Positions 55,553-64,000 of a stretch of 64,000 nucleotides of DNA are shown one piece after another. The number at the start of each line of letters is the position of its first letter. The first letter of the stretch is position 1. This DNA comes from Thermus caldilimi. GTDB lineage: Bacteria; Deinococcota; Deinococci; Deinococcales; Thermaceae. The DNA lies in contig NZ_CP038452.1 in NCBI RefSeq assembly GCF_004684245.1, positions 558,001 through 622,000 on the forward strand, read 5' to 3'. Made by a program: the position numbers and the translations under genes. The notes below the pieces were generated by a model. That model ran no database searches. It was not told the origin of the DNA and saw only the letters and a program-made list of their open reading frames with translations.

Positions 55553-56029
55553 CTATTCCGCTTCCCCGGCCAGGTACTGGAGGTAGTTGGGCAACCCCAT
55601 CTGGTTCAAAAGTTCCCGCTGGGCCTCTAGCCAGTCCACGTGGCCTTCCTCGTCCTTGAGGATCTCCGCCACCATGTCCCGGGTGCCGTTATCCCCCAGG
55701 CTTTGGGCCAGGTTCATGGTTTCGTTGTAGCCCTTCACCGCCTGGAGTTCCCCCTCATAGTCCCGGAAAAGGATTTCCTCCACCGTTTTGCCGATCCGGA
55801 TCTCCCCGATCCGGCTCACCTCCGGAAAACCCTCCAGAAAAAGGATGCGCTCGATGTGCCTCTCCGCATGGCGCATCTCGGTGATGGCGTGGGCCTTCAG
55901 GTGGCGGGCCAGGGCCTTAAAGCCCCAGTTCTCCGCCATCTCCGCATGGACCATGTACTGCAAAATGGCAGCCAACTCCTCAGAAAGCCGTTCTTGCAGG
56001 CTTTGGATCACGTCTGGATGGCCTTTCAT
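55553..56029 (-). CDS. bfr: Bacterioferritin
   Basis: 158 aa, standard length. Ferroxidase ligands Glu18, Glu51, His54, Glu94, Glu127 and His130 are all present (EEL; TEMRHAE; YEGEL; KDEEGHVDW). Met52, the haem ligand shared across the dimer interface, is also present. It stores iron in a 24-mer. It lies just 3' of nadB on the same strand, 18 bp away. Confidence 0.95.
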   Translation of the reverse strand: MKGHPDVIQSLQERLSEELAAILQYMVHAEMAENWGFKALARHLKAHAITEMRHAERHIERILFLEGFPEVSRIGEIRIGKTVEEILFRDYEGELQAVKGYNETMNLAQSLGDNGTRDMVAEILKDEEGHVDWLEAQRELLNQMGLPNYLQYLAGEAE

Positions 56030-56047
56030 AAAGAACCTCCAAGGGCA

Positions 56048-57547
56048 TTATACCCCCACCGGAACTCGGTGAAGGTAGGGGCCTTCAGCCTCCAGGTGGT
56101 AGGCTGCCCCTCCTGCCTGAGGGAAGTCCTCGCGGAAGTGGGCTCCCCGGCTTTCCTCCCGGAAGAGGGCCATCCTGAGGAGGAGCCGGGCCAGGAAGGC
56201 GAGGTTCCCCGCTTCCAAGGCCGGGCGCAGCCCCAAAGACCCCTCTTGGAGGCCCGGGACTACCTCCTTTAGCGGGAGGGCTGTCATAAAGGCCAAAGCC
56301 TCCGCCAAGTCCTCGCACCGGCGCACCACCCCGGCTGCCTGGCCCATCCGTTGGCGTAATGTTTCCAGGTAAATGGGGTCCAGAAGATAGGCGGGAAGGG
56401 GCTCCGGTGCCTTGGGGGAGGTGAGATCCTGCAGAGCCGCTTCGGCTGCCCTTTGCCCCATAACCAAGCCTTCCAGGAGGCTATTGGAGGCCAGGCGGTT
56501 TGCCCCGTGGAAACCCGTGGAGGCCACCTCCCCGGCAGCATAAAGGCCGGGGATGCCCGTAAAGCCCTGGAGGTCAGTCTTTACGCCCCCCATGGCATAG
56601 TGGGCGGCTGGGGCCACGGGCACAGGCTCCTTCAAGGGGTCCAAGCCCAAGGCCCGGGCTGCGGCCACCACCGTGGGGAAGCGGGACTCCAGGTGGGGAA
56701 TGGGCCTCAGGTCCAGGTAAACCCCGCCGGTCCTCGCCCTCTCCCGGTGCACCGCCCGGGCCACCACATCCCGGGGGGCCAGCTCCGCCAAGGGATCGTA
56801 GCGGGGCATAAACCGTTGCCCTTGGGCGTTGATCAAGATGGCCCCTTCTCCCCGGCACGCCTCGCTCACCAGGCTCCCATCGGGGAGGGCGGTGGGGTGA
56901 AACTGGACGAACTCCAGATCCCTGAGGGTGGCTCCCGCCAGATAGGCCAGGGCCATCCCGTCCCCCGTGGCCCCTTCAGGGTTGGTGGTCACCGGGAAAA
57001 GTCGCCCCAGGCCTCCCGTGGCCAAAAGGACTGCCCCGGCTCGCACCTCCTTAACCCCTTCCGGCCCCAAGGCCAAGGCCCCTGCCACCCTTTCCCCCTC
57101 CAGGAGAAGGCTTACCGCCATGTACCCCTCGAGGATCGGGCTTTTAAGCCGGGCAAGAAGCTCCCGGAGAAGAAAAAGGCCGCTTCGGTCCCCCCCCAGG
57201 TGCCGCACCCGGGCCCGGGAATGGCCTCCTTCCCGGGTGGGCTGGGGGTGGAAGGGAAGCCCCAGGGCAAGAAGCCTCTCCAAATGCCGGGGGGCTTCCT
57301 CCAGGATGGACCGGGCCACACGCTCCTCCACCAAACCCCGCCCGGCCCTAAGGGTGTCCTGAAGGTGGGCTTCCAGGTCGGCTTCATCCAAAGGGAAGGC
57401 TACCCCCCCTTGGGCCCAGGGGGTGGAACCCGAGGGCAAGGGGTCCTTGCTGAGAAGGAGGACCTTAGCTCCCCTTTCCTCCGCCGCCAAGGCGGCGTAG
57501 ACCCCTGCCACCCCGGCTCCCAAGACGAGGAGGTCTACCCTCTCCAT
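56048..57547 (-). CDS. nadB: L-aspartate oxidase NadB
   Basis: 499 aa flavoprotein, first step of de novo NAD synthesis (aspartate to iminoaspartate). FAD-binding GAGVAGVYAALAA, substrate-side FHPTALPDGSLVSEACRGEG, the active Arg region RYDPLAELAPRDVVARAV, and HYAMGGVKTDLQG are all present. Shares one nt with nadA. Confidence 0.95.
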   Translation of the reverse strand: MERVDLLVLGAGVAGVYAALAAEERGAKVLLLSKDPLPSGSTPWAQGGVAFPLDEADLEAHLQDTLRAGRGLVEERVARSILEEAPRHLERLLALGLPFHPQPTREGGHSRARVRHLGGDRSGLFLLRELLARLKSPILEGYMAVSLLLEGERVAGALALGPEGVKEVRAGAVLLATGGLGRLFPVTTNPEGATGDGMALAYLAGATLRDLEFVQFHPTALPDGSLVSEACRGEGAILINAQGQRFMPRYDPLAELAPRDVVARAVHRERARTGGVYLDLRPIPHLESRFPTVVAAARALGLDPLKEPVPVAPAAHYAMGGVKTDLQGFTGIPGLYAAGEVASTGFHGANRLASNSLLEGLVMGQRAAEAALQDLTSPKAPEPLPAYLLDPIYLETLRQRMGQAAGVVRRCEDLAEALAFMTALPLKEVVPGLQEGSLGLRPALEAGNLAFLARLLLRMALFREESRGAHFREDFPQAGGAAYHLEAEGPYLHRVPVGV

Positions 57548-58470
57548 CAGCCCACCGCCACCATGGCCTCAAGGGCCCGCCGGGCCCTGCGGGCCACCTC
57601 CTCGGGGACCTGGACCACGTGGCGCATCTCCTTAAGGGACAGGTAAACCTTCTCCAGGGTGATCCGCTTCATGTACTCGCAGATGGCATCCGGCTTCACC
57701 GGGATGAAGGCCTTGCCCGGAGCCTCCTTGGCGAGGCGGTGGAGGATCCCCACCTCCGTGGCCACCACGAACTCCTTGGCCTCCGCCTTCCTGGCGTAGC
57801 GCACCATACCCTCGGTGGAGAGCATCTTGGCGTCAGGCTTGAGGAAAAGGCAACTACTGCCGCACCCGCACTCGGGATGGATCATGAACTCCGCCCCTGG
57901 GTGCTCCTCCAAAAGGGCCTTGATGTGCTCCTCGCGGATCCCCGCGTGCACGTGGCACTCCCCGGGGAAGAGGTCCAGCTTCCTCCCCGTCACCCGGGCC
58001 ACGTGGGCCCCGAGGAACATGTCGGGCACGAAGAAGATGGGCCGGTCCTTGGGCAGGCGGGCCACCACCTCCGCCGCATTGGCGCTGGTGACGCACACGT
58101 CCGCCAAAGCCTTCACCTCGGCCTTGGTGTTCACGTAGGCCACCACGATGCCCTCGGGGTTGGCCTCCCTCCAAGCCAGGATGTCTTCGGGGCGGATGCT
58201 GTCCGCCAGGGAGCAGCCCGCCTCCAGGTCAGGAAGGAGGACGGTTTTCTCCGGGTTCAGGATGGCGGCGGTTTCCGCCATGAAGTGCACCCCGGCGAAG
58301 ACGATGACCTTCGCCTTGGTTCTTTGGGCCTCCCGGGCTAGACCCAGGGAGTCCCCCACGAAGTCCGCCACCTCCTGCACCTCGGGGAGCTGGTAGGAGT
58401 GGGCTAGGATGACCGCCTGCCGCTCCGCCTTCAGACGGAGAACCTCTTGGATGAGAAGATCCCTTTCCAT
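57547..58470 (-). CDS. nadA: Quinolinate synthase NadA
   Basis: 307 aa Fe-S enzyme condensing iminoaspartate with dihydroxyacetone phosphate. The three [4Fe-4S] cysteines are in EAGCSLADSI, ADVCVTSANAAEVV and the HPECGCGSSC region. AHSYQLPEVQEVADFVGDSL is the family N-terminal signature. It starts about 150 bp after nadC. Confidence 0.95.
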   Translation of the reverse strand: MERDLLIQEVLRLKAERQAVILAHSYQLPEVQEVADFVGDSLGLAREAQRTKAKVIVFAGVHFMAETAAILNPEKTVLLPDLEAGCSLADSIRPEDILAWREANPEGIVVAYVNTKAEVKALADVCVTSANAAEVVARLPKDRPIFFVPDMFLGAHVARVTGRKLDLFPGECHVHAGIREEHIKALLEEHPGAEFMIHPECGCGSSCLFLKPDAKMLSTEGMVRYARKAEAKEFVVATEVGILHRLAKEAPGKAFIPVKPDAICEYMKRITLEKVYLSLKEMRHVVQVPEEVARRARRALEAMVAVG

Positions 58471-58623
58471 GCTTTGCGCTTCCGCTGGAAGAACACCCCT
58501 TCCGCTGGGCCAGGACCTTCAGGCGCCGGGCCTGCACCTCTTTGGGACCCCATTCCCCCCAAATGAACCGCAGGAAGCTGCGCCTGGGTCCGCACCATGC
58601 CCCTATGGTAGCACCCTATGGCC

Positions 58624-59451
58624 TCAGGGGTGCACCACCAGGAGGGAGAGGTCTAAAGCCTTGGCGGAATGGGTTAGGGCCCCCACGCTCACGTAGTCCA
58701 CGCCTGCTTCGGCTGCGGCCCGGGCTCTTTCCAGGGTCATGTTGCCGCTAGCCTCCAAAAGTACCCGCCCCCCCACCCGGCGCACGGCCTCGCGGAGGTC
58801 CTCCATGGAGAAGTTATCCAGAAGAAGGAGGTCCGCCCCCGCTTCCAGGGCCTCCTCCAGCTCGGCCAGGCTCGTCACCTCCACCTCCACCTTCAGGTAG
58901 TGGGGAGCCCCGGCCTTGGCCCTTTTCACCGCCTCGGCCACGCCTCCCGCCGCCCGGATGTGGTTCTCCTTGATAAGGATCCCGTCGAAAAGGCCATGGC
59001 GGTGGTTCCTCCCCCCGCCCACCCGCACCGCGTACTTCTCCAGGGCCCTCAGGCCCGGGGTGGTCTTGCGGGTGTCCAGGACCTGGGCCTTGGTTCCTTT
59101 GAGGGCCTCCACGTAGGCCCGGGTGAGGGTGGCGATGCCGGATAGGCGTTGGAGGAGGTTGAGGGCAAGCCTTTCCCCAGCCAGGATGCCCCTTAAGGGC
59201 CCCTCGAGGCGGGCTACCTCTTGGCCGAGGCCCACCTTTTCTCCTTCTCCCACCAAAGCGGTGAAGGCAATGCGGGCATCCGCCAGGAAAAAAACCTCCT
59301 TGGCAACTGGCAATCCAGCGATAACGCCTTCCTCCTTGGCCAGGATGACGGCGCGGCTCCAAGGATCCTCCGGCACCGTGAGGAGGGTGGTGAGGTCCCC
59401 ATGGCCGAGGTCCTCGAGGAGCCAGGCCTTTAGGGTTTCCGAAGGCACCAT
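58624..59451 (-). CDS. nadC: Nicotinate-nucleotide pyrophosphorylase NadC
   Basis: 275 aa from ATG 59451. It converts quinolinate and PRPP to nicotinate mononucleotide. [12 protein letters not shown], the PRPP region [38 protein letters not shown] and [20 protein letters not shown] are conserved. The -10 TACAAT lies 7 nt before this ATG, so translation is probably leaderless; the in-frame ATG at 59469 lies upstream of that box. Confidence 0.95.
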   Translation of the reverse strand: MVPSETLKAWLLEDLGHGDLTTLLTVPEDPWSRAVILAKEEGVIAGLPVAKEVFFLADARIAFTALVGEGEKVGLGQEVARLEGPLRGILAGERLALNLLQRLSGIATLTRAYVEALKGTKAQVLDTRKTTPGLRALEKYAVRVGGGRNHRHGLFDGILIKENHIRAAGGVAEAVKRAKAGAPHYLKVEVEVTSLAELEEALEAGADLLLLDNFSMEDLREAVRRVGGRVLLEASGNMTLERARAAAEAGVDYVSVGALTHSAKALDLSLLVVHP

Positions 59452-59458
59452 GGCCCCC

Positions 59459-59464
59459 ATTGTA
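59459..59464 (-). promoter_or_regulatory. -10 box of nadC
   Basis: TACAAT on the minus strand, 7 nt before the nadC ATG. No clear -35 at 16-18 bp. Confidence 0.5.
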
Positions 59465-59471
59465 GACAAGG

Positions 59472-59495
59472 CAGGGTGCCTTTGGGGGCACCCTG
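59472..59495 (-). terminator. Hairpin between the BTAD gene and nadC
   Basis: CAGGGTGCC / GGCACCCTG, 9-bp stem with 6-nt loop. It lies 20 bp past the BTAD stop and directly before the nadC -10, so it probably ends the upstream transcript; it could also be an operator. Confidence 0.5.
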
Positions 59496-59514
59496 TCAGG
59501 AACGTCTAAGTCAT

Positions 59515-60258
59515 CTACGGGAGGGTAATGCTGCCAGTTCCGCTCTGTGTGTACTGGTTGGTGGCGTGGACTAAGGCAATATCGGTGATAGCGCTAAACG
59601 AAGCGGGGTTATTGCTATCCAGGCCCAAAACCGCCTGGGGAGAAAAGATGGCGCTCACGGAAACATAGACCGTGGTGGACGAGGCGAAGGGGATATAGGT
59701 AAGCTGGCTGGAAAGATCCGGTGCGGCATGTGGATGGAACTCCTCCCCGGCTCCCTCGAGGGCCAAACCCACCCCCGGTAGGGCCTGGGCTTCGTCCAAG
59801 AGGGCCTTTCCCCTTTCCGGAAGGCCCAGGAGGTAAAAAGCCCGGGCCTGGGAGGCAAAGGCCCCATGGACCTCCAGGGCGACTCGCTCCCGAGCGCTCC
59901 ACACCCACTCCTCCAGTTCCTCTCCCAAGGGAAGCTCCACCCCCTCCAGGAAGGTTCCCCGGTAAAGCCGGCGGGCTTCCTCCAGGTGACCTTCCCTCAG
60001 AGCTTGGCGGAGGGCCTCGAGGTCCGTGGAAACCCGGGCCCGGAGGATCTCGTTCCCCTCTATAGCCCCCGTGGGCTTCAGCTGGTTCAAGGCCACGGAG
60101 AGACTATTCAAGGGGTCCTGGGCCCGGGGCCAGAAGAGCTGGGCCAGGTGTCGGCGGGCCTTGGGACCCTCCAAGGCTAAATAGGCAAGCAACAAAAGGG
60201 GTTTTAAACGGTGGAAGGTATGCCCCTCCAACTCCAGCCCTCCCAGCACCCGGAGCAT
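59515..60258 (-). CDS. Chimeric or truncated SARP/BTAD-type regulator
   Basis: 247 aa. Residues 1-170 are the N-terminal half of a BTAD regulator: MLRVLGGLELEGHTFHRLKP, KARRHLAQLFWPRAQDPLNS and EARRLYRGTFLEGVELPLGE. Instead of the usual ATPase and TPR parts the frame continues, from about residue 175, into Ser/Thr-rich sequence (YIPFASSTTVYVSVSAIFSP ... YTQSGTGSITLP) that looks like the end of an exported beta-rich protein. This suggests a deletion that fused two genes. Confidence 0.65.
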   Translation of the reverse strand: MLRVLGGLELEGHTFHRLKPLLLLAYLALEGPKARRHLAQLFWPRAQDPLNSLSVALNQLKPTGAIEGNEILRARVSTDLEALRQALREGHLEEARRLYRGTFLEGVELPLGEELEEWVWSARERVALEVHGAFASQARAFYLLGLPERGKALLDEAQALPGVGLALEGAGEEFHPHAAPDLSSQLTYIPFASSTTVYVSVSAIFSPQAVLGLDSNNPASFSAITDIALVHATNQYTQSGTGSITLP

Positions 60259-60355
60259 GCCTCCATCTTAAGAGGCCTTTGCCCTTTCACCAAGGGAGTC
60301 CACGGGCCTGGTGCGCCGTGTGAGATGGCTACCTTTGCTCCCTTCCCCGACCAGC

Positions 60356-60361
60356 TAGGCT
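60356..60361 (+). promoter_or_regulatory. -10 box of the YyaL-like gene
   Basis: TAGGCT, 6 nt before the ATG at 60368; TTTGCT at 60334-60339 may be the -35. This implies a leaderless or near-leaderless mRNA. Confidence 0.5.
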
Positions 60362-60367
60362 AAGGGC

Positions 60368-62359
60368 ATGGCCAACCGCCTAAGGGGTTCTAGAAGCCCT
60401 TACCTCCTCCAGCACGCGGAAGACCCCGTGGACTGGTACCCCTTTGGAGAGGAAGCCTTTGCCACGGCTCTGCAGGAGGATAAACCCATCTTCCTCTCCG
60501 TGGGGTACAGTGCCTGTCACTGGTGCCACGTGATGCACCGGGAGTCCTTCCAAGACCCCGAGGTGGCGGGGATCCTCAACCGGCACTTCATCCCGGTGAA
60601 GGTGGATCGGGAGGAACGGCCCGATGTGGACGCCGCCTATATGCAGGCCCTCATCAGCCTCACCGGCCAGGGGGGCTGGCCCATGAGCCTCTTCCTCACC
60701 CCGGAGGGCAAACCCTTCTTCGGGGGAACGTATTTCCCCAAGGAAGACCGCGGAAGCCTTCCCTCTTTTAGACGGGTCCTCCAGGCGGTAGCCCGGGCCT
60801 GGCGGGAGGAACGGGAAGCCATCACCCAGGAGGCGGAGCGCCTTTCCCAGGCTCTTTGGCGAAGTCTGACTCCTCCTCCCGGACCTGTGCCCCAGGATGG
60901 GGAGGAAAAGGCTTTGTCGTTTCTTGCCCGCTCCTTTGACCCGGAGTGGGGTGGGCTTCTCCCCGCACCCAAGTTTCCCCAAGGGAATCTGCTCCTTTAT
61001 CTCCTGGCCCTGGCCTGGCGGGGCGAGGAGGAGGCCCGCAGGATGCTCCATAAGACCCTAAGGGCTATGGCCCTGGGTGGGATCTACGACCAGGTGGGTG
61101 GAGGGTTCCACCGCTACGCCGTGGACCGCTTCTGGTATCTCCCCCACTTTGAAAAGATGCTATACGACAACGCCCTCTTGGCCCGCGTCTACCTGGGAGC
61201 TTACCGGGTTTTCGCCGACCCCCTTTTTCTCAGGGTGGCTTGGGAAACCCTGAACTGGCTTCTTTCCATGCAAAGCCCTGGCCAAGGAGGGTTCTACACG
61301 GCTTTGGATGCGGAGAGCGGGGGGGAGGAAGGACGCTATTACACCTGGACCCCGGACGAGCTACGGGCGGCTTTAGGGGAGGATTACCCCCTAGCCCACC
61401 GCTATTTTGCCCTGGGAAAGGCCTCGCCCCTGGAGGAAGGAGAATCTCCCGCGTACGTGCTTACCGCCTGGGGTGAGGAAGAGATAACGAAGGAGCTGGG
61501 GGAAGGCTTTGCAGTCTGGCGGGAGCGCCTCCGGGCTAGGCTCCTTGCCTCGAGGCGGCGCCGTATGCCTCCCAACTTGGACGACAAGGTCTTAGCCGAC
61601 GGGTCTGCCTTGGCGGTGCGGGCTTTGGCCGAGGCGGGCAGGCTTTTAAGGGACGGCCGCTACTTGATGGCAGCCCGGCGAGGGGCCCACTTCTTGGTGG
61701 AAACCATGGGCAGGGACGGCCTTATACGCCACGTGTGGCGGGCCGGGGCCCTAGGGGAAGAGGCTTTCCTGCAAGACCAAAGCTTCACCGCCTTGGCCTT
61801 ACTGGAGCTTTACACCGCCACCGGCGAGTGGCCTTATCTGGAGAGGGCAAGGTCCTTGGCGGAGGCAGCCTGGGAGGTCTTTCGAAAGGAAGGTCTTGAA
61901 GGACCAAGTACCCGTCCCGCCCTGAACTCCCTTCCCCTTCCCGCCAGGGAAGTGGAGGAAACCACCCTTCCCTCTGGTAAAAGCGCCCTGGCCGAGGCCT
62001 TCTGGCGCTTACAGGCCGCCTTTGGCGGGGACTACCGAAGGCGGGCCCAGTTGCTTTTGGAGGAAGGGGCTCTGTGGCTTGAGCGCCATCCCCACGCCCT
62101 CCCTGGCTTGCTCCTGGTTCACCGCCTGCTTAAGGAAGGAACGGAGCTTGCCCTCCCTACGCCCTCCCCGATTCTGGAGTCGGTACGGGAACTCTATCTA
62201 CCCCTTACCCAGTTGGTGGTAGGGCCAGCGGATGCCCTTCCGGGCCTTCGCGGGAGGGAGCCCGGAAGGGCTTACCTGTGCCGGGAGGGAGCCTGCCGGC
62301 TGCCAGTTGAGGAGGCGAATAGTCTGGTGGAGGAAGTACGGGCGGTCTATGGTGGGTAA
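60368..62359 (+). CDS. YyaL/DUF255 thioredoxin-domain protein
   Basis: 663 aa. The N-terminal thioredoxin-like domain has [20 protein letters not shown] (CxxC) and [19 protein letters not shown], with [20 protein letters not shown] next. The C-terminal 400 residues form an (alpha/alpha)6-type glycosidase-like barrel ([34 protein letters not shown]). The family is common in bacteria, but its substrate is not established. Divergent from the BTAD gene. Confidence 0.92.
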   Translation: MANRLRGSRSPYLLQHAEDPVDWYPFGEEAFATALQEDKPIFLSVGYSACHWCHVMHRESFQDPEVAGILNRHFIPVKVDREERPDVDAAYMQALISLTGQGGWPMSLFLTPEGKPFFGGTYFPKEDRGSLPSFRRVLQAVARAWREEREAITQEAERLSQALWRSLTPPPGPVPQDGEEKALSFLARSFDPEWGGLLPAPKFPQGNLLLYLLALAWRGEEEARRMLHKTLRAMALGGIYDQVGGGFHRYAVDRFWYLPHFEKMLYDNALLARVYLGAYRVFADPLFLRVAWETLNWLLSMQSPGQGGFYTALDAESGGEEGRYYTWTPDELRAALGEDYPLAHRYFALGKASPLEEGESPAYVLTAWGEEEITKELGEGFAVWRERLRARLLASRRRRMPPNLDDKVLADGSALAVRALAEAGRLLRDGRYLMAARRGAHFLVETMGRDGLIRHVWRAGALGEEAFLQDQSFTALALLELYTATGEWPYLERARSLAEAAWEVFRKEGLEGPSTRPALNSLPLPAREVEETTLPSGKSALAEAFWRLQAAFGGDYRRRAQLLLEEGALWLERHPHALPGLLLVHRLLKEGTELALPTPSPILESVRELYLPLTQLVVGPADALPGLRGREPGRAYLCREGACRLPVEEANSLVEEVRAVYGG

Positions 62360-62423
62360 TCCTCTTCGCTTGTGTGATTATTCACGATTAAAATAGCTTG
62401 TCCTTTTCCTCTCCTCAAAAGGA

Positions 62424-62471
62424 TTGACTTTACCTCCCGGCTCCCCTACACTGTTACCGAACGGTCGGTAA
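62424..62471 (+). promoter_or_regulatory. Thiolase promoter with TetR-type operator
   Basis: TTGACT (62424-62429), 17-bp spacer, TACACT (62447-62452). It is followed at once by TTACCGAACGGTCGGTAA (62454-62471), a palindrome with 16 of 18 positions symmetric, over the start of transcription. On the minus strand it reads TACCGACCGTTCGGTA, which fits the PfmR site I remember from T. thermophilus (TACCGACCGNTNGGTN). Confidence 0.75.
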
Positions 62472-62480
62472 GGAGGTCCC

Positions 62481-63683
62481 ATGCCCGAAGCCTGGATTGT
62501 GGAAGCCCTCAGAACCCCCATCGGCAAGCACGGGGGAGCCCTGGCCAGTGTGCGCCCCGACGATCTCTTGGCCCTCGCCCTCTCCGCCCTCATAGAACGA
62601 AGCGGGGTCCCCAAGGAGGAGGTGGAGGATGTCTACGCCGGCTGCGCCAACCAAGCCGGAGAAGACAACCGCAACGTGGCCCGCATGGCCCTCCTCCTGG
62701 CGGGTTTCCCCGTGGAAGTGGCGGGGTGCACGGTCAACCGCCTTTGTGGATCCGGCCTGGAGGCTGTGGCCCAGGCGGTACGGGCCATCTGGGCAGGGGA
62801 AGGCCAGGTCTACATCGGGAGCGGGGTGGAGTCCATGTCCCGGGCTCCCTTTGTGGTGCCCAAGGCGGAAAGGCCCTTCCCCACCGGCAACCAGGTGATG
62901 TACGACACCACCCTGGGCTGGCGCCTGATTAACCCCAAAATGCAGGCCCTTTACGGCACGGAAAGCATGGGGGAAACCGCCGAGAACCTGGCGGAGATGT
63001 ACAAGATTCCCCGGGAGGAGCAGGACCGCTTCGCCCTCCTCTCCCATCAAAAGGCCACCCGTGCCTGGGACGAGGGGCGCTTCGCCCAAGAAGTGATCCC
63101 GGTTTCCGTGAAGCGGGGGAAGGAGGAAGTCCGGGTGGAGGTGGATGAGGGGCCAAGGAGGGATACCTCCCTGGAAAAACTGGCCCAGCTCAGGCCCGTG
63201 TTCCGGGAAGGGGGCACCGTCACCGCAGGGAACTCCAGCCCCCTGAACGATGGGGCCGCCGCCGTCCTCCTGGTCTCCGATGCCTACGCCAAAACCCACG
63301 GCCTCACCCCCCTGGCCCGGGTGCGGAGCATCGCCGTGGCTGGGGTTCCCCCCAGGATCATGGGCATCGGGCCGGTGCCCGCCACCAAGAAGGCCTTGGA
63401 ACGGGCAGGGCTTACCCTGAAGGACATCGGTCTGATCGAGCTCAACGAGGCCTTCGCTGCCCAGAGCCTGGCGGTGCTCAGGGAATGGGGCCTGGACATG
63501 GAGGACCCCCGCCTGAATCCCAACGGTGGGGCCATTGCCATCGGCCACCCCCTGGGAGCCTCCGGAGCCCGCATCCTCACCACCTTGCTCCACGAAATGC
63601 GGCGAAGGAAGGTCCAGTTCGGCCTGGCTACCATGTGCATCGGCGTGGGTCAGGGAATCGCCATGGTGGTGGAAGCGGTGTGA
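62481..63683 (+). CDS. paaJ: Acetyl-CoA acyltransferase, PaaJ/PcaF-like thiolase
   Basis: 400 aa. The N-terminal half has GCANQAGEDNRNVARMA and the acyl-accepting Cys in VNRLCGSGLEAVAQA. The C-terminal half has NPNGGAIAIGHPLGASGAR (His) and TMCIGVGQGIAM (second Cys). The block GCANQAGEDNRNVARMA is typical of beta-ketoadipyl-CoA / 3-oxo-5,6-dehydrosuberyl-CoA thiolases, so it may finish phenylacetate breakdown. It is 7 kb from the paa operon and has its own operator. Confidence 0.82.
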   Translation: MPEAWIVEALRTPIGKHGGALASVRPDDLLALALSALIERSGVPKEEVEDVYAGCANQAGEDNRNVARMALLLAGFPVEVAGCTVNRLCGSGLEAVAQAVRAIWAGEGQVYIGSGVESMSRAPFVVPKAERPFPTGNQVMYDTTLGWRLINPKMQALYGTESMGETAENLAEMYKIPREEQDRFALLSHQKATRAWDEGRFAQEVIPVSVKRGKEEVRVEVDEGPRRDTSLEKLAQLRPVFREGGTVTAGNSSPLNDGAAAVLLVSDAYAKTHGLTPLARVRSIAVAGVPPRIMGIGPVPATKKALERAGLTLKDIGLIELNEAFAAQSLAVLREWGLDMEDPRLNPNGGAIAIGHPLGASGARILTTLLHEMRRRKVQFGLATMCIGVGQGIAMVVEAV

Positions 63684-63691
63684 GGCTTCCC

Positions 63692-64000
63692 CTAGTCTTC
63701 CCAGGCGAAGACTGAAGACATGTGCTGCTTTTCACGATTGAATCTGCTCGTGAACGTCAGCTCCGCTCCCGGCCAAACCTGGCCAAGAATCCAAAAATCC
63801 CCAGGATGAACCCTGGCAGGCTTGGCGTAGCCCCCAAGGCTCCCCTTGTCCACCAAAAGCACCAGGGGGCGCCCGGAAGGCGGCACCTGGATACCTCCCA
63901 AGGGCGTAGCTTCGGAAAGCCCTTCCCCCCCGGGCACTTCCGGCCCCACGAGTTCCACGCCCATCCGGTCCGCCCGCACCACCCGGAAAGAGGCGGAAAC
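63692..64000 (-). CDS. pxpC: Biotin-dependent carboxyltransferase / 5-oxoprolinase subunit C (3' end only)
   Basis: Only the last ~100 residues are in the window; the gene starts beyond 64000. RADRMGVELVGPEVPGGEGL, EATPLGGIQVPPSGRPLVLL and GGYAKPARVHPGDFWILGQV are conserved in the KipA/PxpC family. A short hairpin (AGTCTTC / GAAGACT, 63694-63713) overlaps its last codons. Confidence 0.85.
   Translation of the reverse strand, partial: VSASFRVVRADRMGVELVGPEVPGGEGLSEATPLGGIQVPPSGRPLVLLVDKGSLGGYAKPARVHPGDFWILGQVWPGAELTFTSRFNREKQHMSSVFAWED

Noticed and set aside
58471-58623. Small leaderless ORF between nadC and nadA (TACCAT, 6 nt, ATG)
   Set aside because: It would run through the nadA start in another frame and has no coding character; left as an unexplained gap.

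Overview
The window reads as a chromosomal segment of a Thermus-type bacterium. It is GC-rich, codons end mostly in G or C, genes are packed with 1-50 nt overlaps, and many starts sit 6-9 nt downstream of a TAnnnT -10 box (short-leader or leaderless mRNAs). The PaaR/PaaABCD, SARP/BTAD and urease/urt proteins fit this group. Assignments come from reading motifs, not from database searches.

Layout. (1) 1-17.0 kb, almost all minus strand: an apparent phosphate-starvation island. It holds a family-1 binding protein with its permease, two Ugp-like importers (permease, permease, binding protein; no ATPase), SurE nucleotidase, a TIM-barrel isomerase-like protein, PhoA-type alkaline phosphatase, and a LolCD/MacB-type export pair with a secreted CPFC protein. 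Six promoters share one strict Pho-box layout: two 7-bp repeats 11 bp apart, then 9 bp to a TAnnnT box. A ZnuA-like metal-binding protein, a phytase-like remnant and a frameshifted secreted protein lie inside it. (2) 17.5-22.1 kb: a DsrE-family gene and a polar amino-acid ABC importer. (3) 22.1-32.4 kb: one urea operon, urtABCDE-ureA-ureH-ureB-ureC-ureEFGD, behind a near-consensus promoter. (4) 32.4-37.3 kb: an apparent TnpB 3' remnant, a DUF1232 gene, and an operon of ECF sigma, anti-sigma, molybdopterin oxidoreductase, bicupin and cupredoxin. (5) 37.3-45.9 kb: an accessory, partly lower-GC zone full of debris (IS3, IS982-like, ABC, BTAD/AAA, TPR and UPF0175 fragments, repeats). It contains what looks like a true integron gene cassette: a GNAT acetyltransferase bracketed by two attC-like sites, with no integron integrase. 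(6) 45.9-49.7 kb: DUF1800/DUF1501 pair, a Xer-type recombinase with a striking inverted repeat in front, and an ABM monooxygenase. (7) 49.7-55.5 kb: phenylacetate operon paaR-A-B-C-D-Z with a PaaR-type operator, then an HxlR regulator. (8) 55.5-64 kb: bacterioferritin, nadC-nadA-nadB, a chimeric BTAD gene, a YyaL/DUF255 protein, a PaaJ-like thiolase under a TetR-type operator, and the 3' end of a biotin-dependent carboxyltransferase gene.

Several otherwise good genes carry single-base frameshifts, mostly in G/C runs (near 1.05, 34.9, 35.9, 44.3 and 52.2 kb; also two near 6.9 kb). Because paaC and the Mo oxidoreductase sit in intact operons, sequencing or assembly error is a serious alternative to true pseudogenes.
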